A program made the translations under genes and the position numbers. Shown piece after piece: positions 8,521 to 16,909 of a stretch of 46,143 nucleotides of DNA. Each line of letters begins with the position of its first letter. Position 1 is the first letter of the stretch. Location of the stretch: positions 1 to 46,143 of the forward strand of contig SLHA01000139.1 of the NCBI GenBank assembly GCA_007136405.1, in the 5' to 3' direction. The DNA is from Candidatus Latescibacterota bacterium (GTDB lineage: Bacteria > Latescibacterota > UBA2968 > UBA8231). The notes below the pieces were generated by a model. That model had not been told where the DNA came from and searched no databases. It worked only from the letters and a program-made list of their open reading frames with translations.

Positions 8521-9123
8521 CTAGTCTGGCATAAGTATGGCTCTTCTGCCGTCAGGAGCATACACCGTGACACGGCCACCGCCTTGTTCATCTGCCAGCA
8601 TCGTACCCACATACTGCCCGACGTCGTTGTTGACTCCCACCCAACCTCCGTCGGAACCGGCCCACATACCCGCGACGCTCTGTCCGTAGTTGTTGTTGAT
8701 GTCAAGCCAGCCGCCGCTGCCGCTGGCCCATACACTGGCCACACCTTGTCCCTTCTGGTTGCCGATGGAGACCATGCCTCCGTCATTGCCGCTGGCAAGT
8801 GTCACCACGGGGAGCCCAGTATGGTCGCTTATGGTGAGCAATCCACCCATATCGCCTGCTTGCACACTCGCCAGGTGTTGTCCGGTGTGGCTGACAAGGC
8901 TGATCCGGCCTCCGGATTCTCCTGATGTCAAGACCACAACGTCCTCGCCGTGCGGGCTGATCACCCGTAGCTCGCCAACTCGCAATATATCAGGAACGCT
9001 AATGTCTGTCGTCGCTGCGATAGTTACTATCGCGCTTAGGGCCAGCGACAGGATGACGATGGCCAGCTGCTGGCCGCGGCTGCGCCGCTCCAGCCTCAAC
9101 AGCCGTTGTTCCAACCCATCCAT
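8521..9123 (-). CDS. Membrane-anchored protein with 22-residue repeats
   Basis: A 200-residue protein I do not recognise as a named family. Residues 1-20 are charged and possibly coiled-coil (LEQRLLRLERRSR), about 21-37 form one membrane segment (AIVILSLALSAIVTIAA), and from residue 52 to the end there are six full repeats of 22-23 residues plus a partial one. Each repeat has a short beta-strand, a turn with D/N and HTGQ/NYGQ/DVGQ, a second strand (VASVWA, VAGMWA) and a closing GGx. The architecture predicts an anchored extracytoplasmic beta solenoid or prism. Similar short repeat proteins with a D-(I/V)-(I/L)-R start before the repeats occur in environmental bacteria; function is unknown. 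It stands alone. Confidence 0.75.
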   Translation of the reverse strand: MDGLEQRLLRLERRSRGQQLAIVILSLALSAIVTIAATTDISVPDILRVGELRVISPHGEDVVVLTSGESGGRISLVSHTGQHLASVQAGDMGGLLTISDHTGLPVVTLASGNDGGMVSIGNQKGQGVASVWASGSGGWLDINNNYGQSVAGMWAGSDGGWVGVNNDVGQYVGTMLADEQGGGRVTVYAPDGRRAILMPD

Positions 9124-9180
9124 AGCTATCTCCTATTCAGATGACACAACCCGGACATGACGTTGTGGTAAGGGGTGAAC

Positions 9181-9196
9181 TCGTGCTTTTGCACGA
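9181..9196. other. Perfect small hairpin TCGTGC-TTTT-GCACGA
   Basis: A six-base-pair stem with a four-T loop lies upstream of the repeat-protein gene that starts at 9123 on the minus strand. It could be an operator or structured leader; I have no further evidence. Confidence 0.35.
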
Positions 9197-9270
9197 ATTA
9201 ACGCGGCCCAAACACGGCGTCAAGTTGCTACGCTGCCATGGGTGGTGAGAAACTCCTGACAGGCGCAATG

Positions 9271-9414
9271 GCCTGGAGGTGATCAGGCGCGCTGGCCTGC
9301 AGTTGATCATGCGCTAAGGCCTGCACATGATCTGGTGCGCTGGCCTGCACATGATCTGGTGCGCTGGCCTGCACATGATCTGACGCGGTGGTCTGTATGT
9401 GAACTGGCGCGCTG
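9271..9414. repeat. 24-bp tandem repeat, six copies
   Basis: Six consecutive 24-bp units fill the centre of the 427-base gap between two divergent genes (9123 minus and 9551 plus). The inner copies (third and fourth) are identical, starting GCCTGCACATGATCTGGTGC, and the outer copies become progressively divergent. Because 24 is a multiple of three, a reading frame on the minus strand stays open and would encode an eight-residue repeat (SAPDHVQA), but it has no convincing start signal. There are no unique spacers, so it is not a CRISPR array. Confidence 0.9.
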
Positions 9415-9550
9415 ACCGGAATGTGCGATCTTGTTATGGCCGGGTTGGGCCAACGCGCTGTAGCGGGCCTGAGCTGCGAGACTGCGGAAAACACCCGGTG
9501 TTGGGCCAGTAAACAGCCCTGCTTTGACCGGTATACTGGAGGAAAAGCAT

Positions 9551-10564
9551 ATGCAATACCGTCGACTCGGCCACAGCGGTCTCATCGTTTCCGAAGTGTG
9601 CCTTGGAACCATGACCTTCGGGGTCAGTGTGGACCAGAACGAGGCCAATGCGATCGTGGATCAGGCCTTTGATGCGGGAGTGACTTTTTTCGACACCGCG
9701 GATACGTACGGCAATGGGCAATCAGAACTCATGCTGGGCGAGGCGCTGAAAGGACGGCGTGAAGGCGCTGTCGTGGCCACCAAGTTTCACAATCCCACGG
9801 GCCCCTTCCCGACCGATGGAGGCGTCTCCCGGGTACACATCATGCGTGCCATCGAGGCCAGTCTGCACCGTTTGCAGATGGATCATGTCGACATCTACTA
9901 CGTCCACCACGTGGACGCGCTGACACCTCACGAGGAGATGCTGCGCGCAGTAGACGATCTAATCCGGCAAGGCAAGGTGCGCTATGTGGCGTGCAGCAAC
10001 TACGAGGCCTGGCGGCTGTGCGATGCCTACTGGACCAGCGTGCTGCATGGCCTGAGCAAGTTCGTCTGCTATCAGCCCCAGTACAGCCTGGTGATGCGCG
10101 AGATCGAGTTCGAGCTTCAACCGCTCTGCCTGGACAAGGGCATGGGTATCGTGCCCTGGGGTGCGTTGGCCAGTGGTTTCCTGGCCGGCAAGTACCGGCC
10201 CGGGGAGCGGCGAGTGGAGGGAACCCGGTCGGCAGAGGGCTGGCTCTTCCACGAGCGCTTCTTCAGTTCCCGCGCCGATGAGACGCTAAGCGAATTGCTC
10301 GACGTGACCCAGGAACTGCAGAAAACCGCCGCTCAAGTCGCCCTGCGCTGGGTGCTGGAACAGCGGGGTGTGGCTTCCGTTATCGCCGGAGCGCGCTCAC
10401 CGGAACAGTTTCGTGAATGCTGTGGCGCCAGTGGCTGGCGGCTGGAGGGAGACGCGCTTCAGAGGCTAACCGGGATCTCGGCACCAGTGGACCGTTACCC
10501 CTACCAGATGGAACGGGGCTCGGACGCCCGGCGCGCGGAGGCTATACAGCTGCCTTCGCTGTAG
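9551..10564 (+). CDS. Aldo/keto reductase
   Basis: A 337-residue NADPH-dependent oxidoreductase of the aldo/keto reductase superfamily, beta8-alpha8 barrel. The complete catalytic tetrad is visible: Asp48 and Tyr53 in FFDTADTYGNGQSE, Lys78 in VVATKF and His119 in VDIYYVHHVD. The cofactor-binding C-terminal stretch SVIAGARSPEQ is also present. It is close to the YghZ/Tas-type subgroup that reduces aldehydes and ketones; the natural substrate is unknown. The ATG at 9551 is supported by GGAGGA at 9538-9543, seven bases upstream; a longer frame from 9524 has no such site. Only 30 bases separate its stop from the DUF1622 gene. Confidence 0.92.
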   Translation: MQYRRLGHSGLIVSEVCLGTMTFGVSVDQNEANAIVDQAFDAGVTFFDTADTYGNGQSELMLGEALKGRREGAVVATKFHNPTGPFPTDGGVSRVHIMRAIEASLHRLQMDHVDIYYVHHVDALTPHEEMLRAVDDLIRQGKVRYVACSNYEAWRLCDAYWTSVLHGLSKFVCYQPQYSLVMREIEFELQPLCLDKGMGIVPWGALASGFLAGKYRPGERRVEGTRSAEGWLFHERFFSSRADETLSELLDVTQELQKTAAQVALRWVLEQRGVASVIAGARSPEQFRECCGASGWRLEGDALQRLTGISAPVDRYPYQMERGSDARRAEAIQLPSL

Positions 10565-10574
10565 CGGCGCCGAT

Positions 10575-10587
10575 CTCCGGACCGGAG
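10575..10587 (+). promoter_or_regulatory. Palindrome overlapping the DUF1622 ribosome binding site
   Basis: CTCCGG-A-CCGGAG is a perfect dyad whose right arm contains most of the GGAGG Shine-Dalgarno sequence (10584-10588) of the next gene. In mRNA it could hide the site, making translation depend on ribosomes arriving from the aldo/keto reductase gene (inference). A one-base loop cannot form as drawn, so the inner pair would open. Confidence 0.4.
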
Positions 10588-10594
10588 GTTTGTC

Positions 10595-10942
10595 ATGCAA
10601 GAAATGATTGTGACCCTGGCGCATTACGCCACGTTGTTTCTGGAGAGCCTCGCTGTCCTGATCATCGTCTGTGGCAGTGTGCGGGCCCTGTACCTATACG
10701 TGTCACACTGCGCGTTCTCCAGGCGCTGTTTGAATGAATTCACCCAGACCCGGTTGCGTCTGGGGCATTCGTTGTCGCTGGGACTGGAGTTTCTCATCGG
10801 CGCCGACATCGTCAAAAGCGCCATCTCGCCCACGTGGCAGGATTTAGGCAAACTGGCGGCCATAGTGGCCATTCGCTCGGTGATCAACTTTCTGCTCCTG
10901 TGGGAGATGAAAGAGACCGAGAAGGAAGTCCTCACCGGGTGA
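10595..10942 (+). CDS. DUF1622 small membrane protein
   Basis: A 115-residue integral membrane protein of the DUF1622 family, function unknown. Residues about 8-33 form the first helix (YATLFLESLAVLIIVCGSVR). A charged loop follows, then the family signature RLRLGHSLSLGLEFLIGADI with an acidic residue in the second helix, and KLAAIVAIRSVINFLLLWEM. Length and motif order match the family. GGAGG lies six bases before the ATG. It probably follows the aldo/keto reductase gene in the same transcript and converges on the P-type ATPase gene. Confidence 0.88.
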   Translation: MQEMIVTLAHYATLFLESLAVLIIVCGSVRALYLYVSHCAFSRRCLNEFTQTRLRLGHSLSLGLEFLIGADIVKSAISPTWQDLGKLAAIVAIRSVINFLLLWEMKETEKEVLTG

Positions 10943-11002
10943 CCGTGTGCCTGTGCGGATACGGGAAAGACAGAAGGCCACACCATGCCGGAAACCAGGC
11001 TT

Positions 11003-11032
11003 CCGGACCGGCCGGCTGCGCGGCGGGTCCGG
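11003..11032. terminator. Candidate bidirectional hairpin terminator
   Basis: CCGGACC at 11003-11009 pairs perfectly with GGTCCGG at 11026-11032, and inside it GCCG pairs with CGGC across one G:G mismatch, giving about 11 pairs and a six-base loop. It lies between the convergent DUF1622 and copper ATPase genes. There is no T-tract, so termination is inferred from position and stem strength only. Confidence 0.45.
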
Positions 11033-11036
11033 CGCA

Positions 11037-13604
11037 TCAACCGCGCCTAACCCATTCCGGTTCTATGGTGATGCGTTTAAGGCGCAGAGAATTGTAGACT
11101 ACGTTGAGCGAGCTCAGCGCCATGGCCCCGGCTCCGATCATCGGGTGCAACAAACCGAGCATAGCCACCGGGACGGCGACGGCGTTGTATCCCCAGGCCC
11201 AGAAGAAATTCTGCTTGATTTTCCGGAATGTGGCGTTGGACAGGTTCACCGCTGTCACGAGTGTACCCAGGTTGCCGCGCACGAGCGTCACGTCAGCCGC
11301 TTCGATGGCGACGTCGGTGCCCGTACCGATGGCAATGCCCACATTCGCCTGTTTCAGCGCCGGGGCGTCGTTGATTCCGTCGCCCACCATGGCCACCACT
11401 CCATACTCCTCCTGAAGGCGGCGGACTGCGTTCACCTTACCGTCCGGCAGCACTCCGGCTACCACCCGTGAAATGCCCACCTGGTCGGCGATGGCTCGCG
11501 CGGTCCGCTCATTATCGCCGGTGATCATGGCCGTTCGGATGCCCATCTGTTCGAGCGCCGCGACGGCGGCTATGCTGTCCTCCTTGATGGGGTCGGCCAC
11601 CGCGACCACACCGAGCAGCTCCTCTCCAGACGAAACGAGAACCGCCGTCTTCGCTTCCTGCTCCAGGCGAGTCAGCGTATCCTCGAACCGTTCCGGATGC
11701 AGTCCGTGTTCCTCCATGAAGGCGGGGCTGCCGACCAGCACGCGGGCCCCGTTCACCCATCCGCTCACTCCGCGTCCGGTCACAGCTTGAAAGTCCGCCG
11801 GTTCCTCAGGCTGGATGCCCCGCTCGACGGCAGCCTGCACCATCGCGTGCGCCAGCGGGTGCTCGCTGGCGCGTTCGAGCGAGGCCGCGGCGGCGAGCAC
11901 CTCCTCCGCAGTGACGCCGTCAACGGCGACGATATCCGTGACCGCCGGCCGTCCCGCTGTCAACGTGCCGGTCTTGTCGAAGGCGATGACCCGGACATCC
12001 TTGAGCGTCTGCACCGCTTCGCCGCTGCGCAGCAGAACACCTTTCTCCGCACCCACGCCGCTGCCGACCATCAGCGCCGTGGGTGTGCCCAGCCCGAGCG
12101 CGCAAGGGCATGCGATGACCAGCACGGCCGTGGCGGTGATGAAGGCCAGGGTGAGCGGCGGCAGGTCCGGGTTGACCCAGGGCAGAAAGCCGGCACCCCA
12201 TTCCAGGATAGCCCGGTGCGCGTCCGCGAACACGATGAACGAAACAAAGGTAAGTGCGGTCAGTCCCAGTATGACAGGCACGAAATAGCCGGTGACGCGG
12301 TCGGCGAACTCCTGTATGGGGACCTTCGATCCCTGGCATTCCTCGACCATTCTGATCACCTGGGCCAGGAATGTATTCGCGCCGGTGCGGCTGACCCGGA
12401 CCTTGAGCAGACCCTGCTTGTTGATCGTGGCGCCGATGACAGACGCTCCCTCGTTCTTCTCCACCGGCACCGGTTCTCCGGTGGCCATGCTCTCGTCGAC
12501 CAGGCTGCGGCCGGCGATGACGACACCGTCGGTGGGAATCTTCTGACCGGGACGGACCACCATCACGTCTCCCGGTGCCAGGTCGCCAACCTCGACTTCT
12601 ATCTCCCGGCCTTCGGCCTCGATAGTTGCGGTCTTGGCACCGAGTTGGATCAATGTGCGGATCGCATCCGATGCCCGTCCCTTGGCGCGCACCTCGAGAT
12701 ACTTACCGATCAGGTGGAAGGCCATGATCGTCGTCGCCATCTCCATGAAGGTGGTCACCGGGAAGAAGAAACCGGCAAGCCCGATACAAAACGGCGGCAA
12801 CGAGCCGAGGGATACGAGCACGTCCATGTTTGGACGGCCGCTCCGAATGGCGCGCAGAGCGGCCAGGTGGACGTGCCTGCCGACCCCGAAGACGACCGGA
12901 GCACCGAGCAGCGTCACGAGGGCCAGATATCCCGGCACCGCGACTACGAACATGTGCGTCATCATCAGGGTCATCATGACACCGGCGAGAACAGCGGCAA
13001 CCATGAGCCGGCGACGCGCCGTCCGGACGCGGCGGGCTTCCTCCTGGTCATCTTTTTCGCCGTCTCGCTCCCTGAGCTCGTACCCTGCCTCCGATACCCG
13101 GCGCTTGAGCTCCGTGAGGCGTACGCGGTGCGGATCGAAAGTCAGAGCCACGGTCTCCGAGGCGAAATTGACCACGGCCTCCGCGACGCCGGGTGCCTCC
13201 TGCAGGGTGTGCTGTACGGTTGCGGCGCAACCCGCGCACGTCATCCCCTCCACCCGCAGCGTTACCTGCCCCGCTGCATCAGCTTCGAACTCGGGCCGGG
13301 CGTCGTACCCCAGCCCCCGCACAATCTCGCGGAGACGGTCGTCATCAACCCGATCCGGGTCATATTCGACGCGGGCCTTCTCGCTGGCGAAATTGACCAC
13401 GGCCGTATGCACACCTTCCGTTGCGGCGAGGGCGGATTCGATGGATCGGGCGCAGTTGGCGCAGCTCATCCCGGTTATCACGAAGCTCCGGCTCCGGGCG
13501 GGATGCTCTCCCGGCCCGTCATTCGGCGCCTCCTCACGCCGAGCCTCGAGCGGTTCGACCTTACTGGTTGATTTCGTCTGCTCGTTCATCACTGTTTCAT
13601 CCAT
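11037..13604 (-). CDS. copA: Copper-translocating P1B-type ATPase
   Basis: An 855-residue heavy-metal ATPase that exports Cu(+) from the cytoplasm. In order: two N-terminal metal-binding domains with GMSCANC and GMTCAGC, membrane helices 1-4, the actuator loop (DESMATGEP), the channel motif CPCALG typical of Cu/Ag pumps, the phosphorylation site DKTGT, the HP pair in SEHPLAH, the hinge [10 protein letters not shown] and the final helices with [13 protein letters not shown]. The Asn and Ser residues there also fit the copper subclass. The start is uncertain between ATG 13604 (MDETVMNEQ) and ATG 13589; the open frame continues to 13712. It lies downstream of the ZIP gene on the same strand. No CopY/CueR-type regulator is adjacent. 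Confidence 0.92.
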   Translation of the reverse strand: MDETVMNEQTKSTSKVEPLEARREEAPNDGPGEHPARSRSFVITGMSCANCARSIESALAATEGVHTAVVNFASEKARVEYDPDRVDDDRLREIVRGLGYDARPEFEADAAGQVTLRVEGMTCAGCAATVQHTLQEAPGVAEAVVNFASETVALTFDPHRVRLTELKRRVSEAGYELRERDGEKDDQEEARRVRTARRRLMVAAVLAGVMMTLMMTHMFVVAVPGYLALVTLLGAPVVFGVGRHVHLAALRAIRSGRPNMDVLVSLGSLPPFCIGLAGFFFPVTTFMEMATTIMAFHLIGKYLEVRAKGRASDAIRTLIQLGAKTATIEAEGREIEVEVGDLAPGDVMVVRPGQKIPTDGVVIAGRSLVDESMATGEPVPVEKNEGASVIGATINKQGLLKVRVSRTGANTFLAQVIRMVEECQGSKVPIQEFADRVTGYFVPVILGLTALTFVSFIVFADAHRAILEWGAGFLPWVNPDLPPLTLAFITATAVLVIACPCALGLGTPTALMVGSGVGAEKGVLLRSGEAVQTLKDVRVIAFDKTGTLTAGRPAVTDIVAVDGVTAEEVLAAAASLERASEHPLAHAMVQAAVERGIQPEEPADFQAVTGRGVSGWVNGARVLVGSPAFMEEHGLHPERFEDTLTRLEQEAKTAVLVSSGEELLGVVAVADPIKEDSIAAVAALEQMGIRTAMITGDNERTARAIADQVGISRVVAGVLPDGKVNAVRRLQEEYGVVAMVGDGINDAPALKQANVGIAIGTGTDVAIEAADVTLVRGNLGTLVTAVNLSNATFRKIKQNFFWAWGYNAVAVPVAMLGLLHPMIGAGAMALSSLNVVYNSLRLKRITIEPEWVRRG

Positions 13605-13916
13605 GCGAACCCGGGTGGGTTTATCCCGCCGGTACGTGACCCTGTACTCGTATGTACGTGTGGGTCGCCCTTGGGCAAGTCCGTCCACTGCCTGTGGCCC
13701 AAGGTCCACCAAGGCGGTCTGTAGTGCCGTCCCAGACTACGTCCCATGGTGCTCCCTCCGGGTGGGTTCATCTGCAGCGTCGCAGCGTCGCATGGTGCTC
13801 CCTCTTCGTTCATCCGCTGCGTCGCACGCGCGTGAAGTGTGGACGTCTGTGTGGGACCCCACTGCCCATGCGGTTGCGCCGGGCGTGCGTCTGGGCAGCG
13901 CCTGGCCGAACTCGTA
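13605..13916. repeat. Gap with a degenerate 46-bp duplication
   Basis: The 312 bases between the ZIP and copA genes hold no gene I can support. At 13745-13790 and from 13791 on there is an imperfect direct duplication starting CATGGTGCTCCCTC, with GCAGCGTC doubled inside the first copy. The gap weakens the case that ZIP and copA share one transcript. Confidence 0.55.
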
Positions 13917-14663
13917 TCACAACAGGGTGAACGCGACCAGCAATCCTACGATCAGCCCCGCATTGGCCATGTGACTGTTCATGCTGTTGGCCTGTGGTAC
14001 CAGTTCGTCGTTGCAGATGTACACCATGGCACCGGCAGCGAAGGCCAGCGAGGCGCCGATCATGATGGGCGAAATCTGCGTCAGGAGCAGACCTATCAGG
14101 GTACCCAGCGGCGTCATCAGACCGGCCAGCAGGGTAAACAGGATCACTTTCCCTATGGCCAGTCCTCCAGCAGTCAGCGGTCCGGCCATGGCCAGTCCTT
14201 CCGGAAAATTGTGCAGGCCGATGGCTATGGCCACGACCAGGCCCAGTTCAGGGCTGATTTCCAGGCCGACACCGATGGCCAATCCTTCCGGCAGGTTGTG
14301 CAGGGCGATTCCGAACAGGATGAGGTATCCGGTGCGCAGAATGTTCGATCGCCGGGGGAAGAGTTTGTCCGGGTTTTCCACTACCAGATGATCCTCCATG
14401 GACAAGTGAGCGTGCGGCAGGATCCGGTCGATCAGACCCATCATCAACGCACCCAGCACGAACCCGGTCGCGGCTATCGGCAGCGAGCCGAAATCGACGG
14501 CCTCGGGCAGCAACTCGAACACCGAGATACCAAGCATGATTCCACCGGCGAAACCCAGCAGCGCTGCCAGTGTCTTCTGCCCGGGCTGGCCGCAGATGGC
14601 GAACACCAGGGCACCGAAAACCGTGGACAAGCCAGCCAACAGGCTGTACAACAACGCTGTCAT
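13917..14663 (-). CDS. ZIP family divalent metal transporter
   Basis: A 248-residue, eight-helix ZIP protein that imports divalent metal (zinc, iron or manganese) into the cytoplasm. The binuclear metal site is visible as LHNLPEG (His122) in helix 4 and LHNFPEG (His151) in helix 5. The short histidine-containing loop HAHLSMEDH between helices 3 and 4 is a family trait. The length is typical for bacterial GufA/ZupT-like members. AGAGGAG lies upstream of the ATG. The sequence 14785-14798, about 125 bases upstream, is a perfect dyad with TTAGG/CCTAA half-sites of the DtxR/IdeR type, suggesting metal-dependent repression (inference). Confidence 0.92.
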   Translation of the reverse strand: MTALLYSLLAGLSTVFGALVFAICGQPGQKTLAALLGFAGGIMLGISVFELLPEAVDFGSLPIAATGFVLGALMMGLIDRILPHAHLSMEDHLVVENPDKLFPRRSNILRTGYLILFGIALHNLPEGLAIGVGLEISPELGLVVAIAIGLHNFPEGLAMAGPLTAGGLAIGKVILFTLLAGLMTPLGTLIGLLLTQISPIMIGASLAFAAGAMVYICNDELVPQANSMNSHMANAGLIVGLLVAFTLL

Positions 14664-14784
14664 GGCATACTCCTCTTCCGCCTGCCAGCTGACGACAGAC
14701 GGCTGCTAGCGTGTGGTGTGGACGTTCCCTGTAAGAGCTGCCGATTGTTAGGACACCAGAATGACATCCAGTCGTTGTAGCCTT

Positions 14785-14798
14785 GCCTAACATTAGGC
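14785..14798. promoter_or_regulatory. Candidate metal-regulator operator GCCTAACATTAGGC
   Basis: A perfect 14-bp dyad (GCCTAA-CA-TTAGGC) in the 610-base gap between the divergent ZIP and thioredoxin-like genes. A further half-site, TGTTAGG, lies at 14746-14752. TTAGG/CCTAA half-sites are characteristic of DtxR/IdeR-family operators. No regulator gene is visible in the window. Confidence 0.45.
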
Positions 14799-14943
14799 CC
14801 CAATCAACTTGCATCCTGTCAGCCTCCGCGTCAATGTCGAGTGGCCCAAACATCACGCCTTGCGGTATTTCCGGGGTTGAGTGGGTGGGTCTTGGGCTCC
14901 GGTCGGGGTGCGTCCACACGGGTGTTCCGTGCACCGCTCGGGC

Positions 14944-15031
14944 TGTGGCTGGCGTAGCTCGGGAGCCGGCGCGCTCTCCCACGGTAGCTCCGTGGTCAGT
15001 TGTGGCTGGCGCGGCTCGGGAGCCGGCGCGC
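14944..15031. repeat. 31-bp direct repeat at 57-bp spacing
   Basis: Two copies of a 31-bp segment (14944-14974 and 15001-15031; start TGTGGCTGGCG, then GCTCGGGAGCCGGCGCG) differ at only two adjacent positions. The period is 57 bp. The rest of the 14664-15273 gap holds the dyad at 14785 and no supported gene. Confidence 0.75.
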
Positions 15032-15273
15032 CGTTGGCGCTGCTTGCTTGTCCGGGCATCCGGCCCAAAAGGCGCTTTTCAAGCCCCCGGAGGACACCTT
15101 TCACAAGGCGCCAGGTCCAGAGGTCCGGTCTCCCTGCGGTTCGCCAGGTCATGACACCGATCGGTATTCGCCGTAACTGGAACCGTGACACCTTGACGCC
15201 AACTCGGCCGGATTGGTATTTTGCATGGGCCACACGACGCCGCACAGAGTACGGGGAAAGGACAGTACAACAG

Positions 15274-15990
15274 ATGAACAGCTTTAAATCATTGGCATCA
15301 CTGGTATCACTGGCCGCACTTGTCGGGTCGATCTGGCTCCATGATGCCAGTTGGGCGGCTGCCGCTGGTGAGCAGGCCAACGCTCGTGGTTGCATGCTCT
15401 ATATCACGGGCATCGGCTGCCCTGCCTGCGCCAAAGCGGAGCCTATGATTCTTCACGACTGGCTGTCCAGCTATCCGGGGTTGACGCTGATCGAATACGA
15501 GATTACCGCCAGGCGGGAAGCCAACCGCGCCACCGCTTTGCAGTATTTCGAGGCGTTTACCGGACCGGATAGTTTCGCCCGGGTGCCGTTCGTCATCATG
15601 AACGAGGAGAACTTCTGGGGACCCCGGGATATCGATCAGGCCCCGGGTGCCATCACAGCGGCGACAAACGGCCTCTGTCCCATGCCGGACGGGAGCCTTC
15701 GGTCGCTGGCTTCCCTGCGTTTGTCTCAGCTTCCGGGTATGCCCAGAATCTGGACTCGCGACCGGGTGCTGATACGGGAGCACGCAGCCACGTACGGTCC
15801 CCTATCCCCCACACGCGATACCTGCCTTCGCAATCTCATACGTGTCGATGATATCCATACTGTCCTACAGAGAATTGCCCACCAGCCCGTTGATCCGGAA
15901 CCGGTCGCCACTTCAGGGGGGAAAATCGAGTTCAGGCATGCCGTGCGGGTCGGCAACTGGAGGGTTCAATGGGACAGGATCGAGCCTTAG
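15274..15990 (+). CDS. Exported thioredoxin-fold protein with CPAC motif
   Basis: A 238-residue predicted periplasmic protein. Residues 1 to about 32 are a signal peptide (MNSFKSLASLVSLAALVGSI, cleavage near AAAAG). It is followed by a beta-strand and a CxxC redox motif, GIGCPACAKAEP (Cys49, Cys52), with a further Cys40. A later cis-proline-like segment, FARVPFVIMNEENFWGP, fits the thioredoxin fold. The C-terminal part has no domain I know. A role in thiol redox or metal handling is plausible from the fold and the neighbouring metal transporters, but is not shown. The ATG at 15274 was chosen because the signal peptide begins there; the open frame runs back to 14881 through repeats. Confidence 0.75.
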   Translation: MNSFKSLASLVSLAALVGSIWLHDASWAAAAGEQANARGCMLYITGIGCPACAKAEPMILHDWLSSYPGLTLIEYEITARREANRATALQYFEAFTGPDSFARVPFVIMNEENFWGPRDIDQAPGAITAATNGLCPMPDGSLRSLASLRLSQLPGMPRIWTRDRVLIREHAATYGPLSPTRDTCLRNLIRVDDIHTVLQRIAHQPVDPEPVATSGGKIEFRHAVRVGNWRVQWDRIEP

Positions 15991-16018
15991 GTTCACCCGG
16001 CCGGATGCGGCGGGGGCG

Positions 16019-16090
16019 CCGCTGAACAGCAAGGTAGCGCTGAATGAATAGATGGCGCTGAACGGATAGGCAGCGCTGAACAAAGGCGTG
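16019..16090. repeat. 18-bp tandem repeat, four copies
   Basis: Four 18-bp units run through the 174-base gap between the thioredoxin-like and lipoprotein genes. All share a (G)CGCTGAA core, for example GCGCTGAACGGATAGGCA; the second halves of the units diverge. Confidence 0.8.
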
Positions 16091-16164
16091 GTCGGCCGCA
16101 CAAGGCGGATTGGAATGGCGGTGGGGCGGTCAAGGCAACACCCCTTGCGCATGACGAGGACAGC

Positions 16165-16833
16165 ATGGCGACGTTTACACGGGATGCGCTCCTGTCGGGC
16201 ATGGCGTATCCCTGGATTCTCGGCCTGATCCTCATCGTTGGATGCACGGATGACACCGTGACGAGTGTAGTCGGTGATGCGGACGCACTGGCCGCTTTGA
16301 AGAATGTGGCATTCGAAGTCGACGCATTGACGCTGGAAATCCGTCTCCCGGACCTGAGCGTCAACGGCCCGGTGAGCGGTGCGGTCGACTGGAGCGACCT
16401 TCCGGATGATCCGGCCGCCTACGGTGTAGGTTTTTCCATACGCTACACCGCCGACAACACCCGCGACAACGCCCGCGATGCCCGTTTCGACGGTATGCGA
16501 CAGCAGGTCATCGTGCACGACTTGGAAGACCATCCCGTACACCTTGCCGCCGAGTCCTTCACCATCCCCAAGCACCAGGTGCTGCAGGTGTCGGCCGGGG
16601 GTGCCATCGACCTGGAGAGTCACCGGCTGCCTGTCCTCCACATTTTTCGCCAGATGGTCGATGGCGAGCCGGTGAGGGTCGATATTCTGACCGATCTGCT
16701 CTACACCATAGGGCCGGTTGAAGGCTCGATCCGCCTGCCCCGGGTAGAACAAGAAATCCCAACCCGTGCTTCCGATGCAGTCAAGGAGGTGCTCGCCGGA
16801 TTGCTGGCATCCGGCAGGTTGGATCAGCCATGA
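16165..16833 (+). CDS. Putative lipoprotein of unknown function
   Basis: 222 residues. The N-terminus has a hydrophobic segment ending in LILIVGC, a good lipobox with Cys27 as lipidation site, so the protein is probably anchored in a membrane facing the periplasm. The mature part is acidic, predicted mostly beta, without a domain I recognise; EVDALTLEIRLPDLSVNGPV looks like one beta-strand hairpin. GAGGA at 16156-16160 supports the ATG at 16165. An internal ATG twelve codons later would also keep the lipobox. It is the second gene of a plus-strand series that ends with the symporter. Confidence 0.7.
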   Translation: MATFTRDALLSGMAYPWILGLILIVGCTDDTVTSVVGDADALAALKNVAFEVDALTLEIRLPDLSVNGPVSGAVDWSDLPDDPAAYGVGFSIRYTADNTRDNARDARFDGMRQQVIVHDLEDHPVHLAAESFTIPKHQVLQVSAGGAIDLESHRLPVLHIFRQMVDGEPVRVDILTDLLYTIGPVEGSIRLPRVEQEIPTRASDAVKEVLAGLLASGRLDQP

Positions 16834-16844
16834 TTCCGCCCATG

Positions 16845-16888
16845 CGCGACAGGCGGTTCAAGTAGACGCGACAGGCGGTATGAGGTTG
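16845..16888. repeat. 22-bp direct duplication
   Basis: Two adjacent 22-bp units begin CGCGACAGGCGGT and lie in the 76-base gap before the AlkP-superfamily gene, just upstream of its ribosome binding site. Confidence 0.6.
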
Positions 16889-16909
16889 TTCTATTCCAAG
16901 GAGATCGAT

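Noticed and set aside
9271..9414. CRISPR array
   Set aside because: The 24-bp units are directly adjacent with no spacers and there are no cas genes; the same holds for the 36-bp array at 21121.
9228..9494. 88-codon minus-strand frame encoding an eight-residue repeat
   Set aside because: It exists because the 24-bp array has a multiple-of-three period. It starts with GTG, has no ribosome binding site and no known domain.
11697..13571. 624-codon plus-strand frame opposite copA
   Set aside because: Antisense to a P-type ATPase with all motifs; its translation is low in hydrophobic structure and has no family resemblance.
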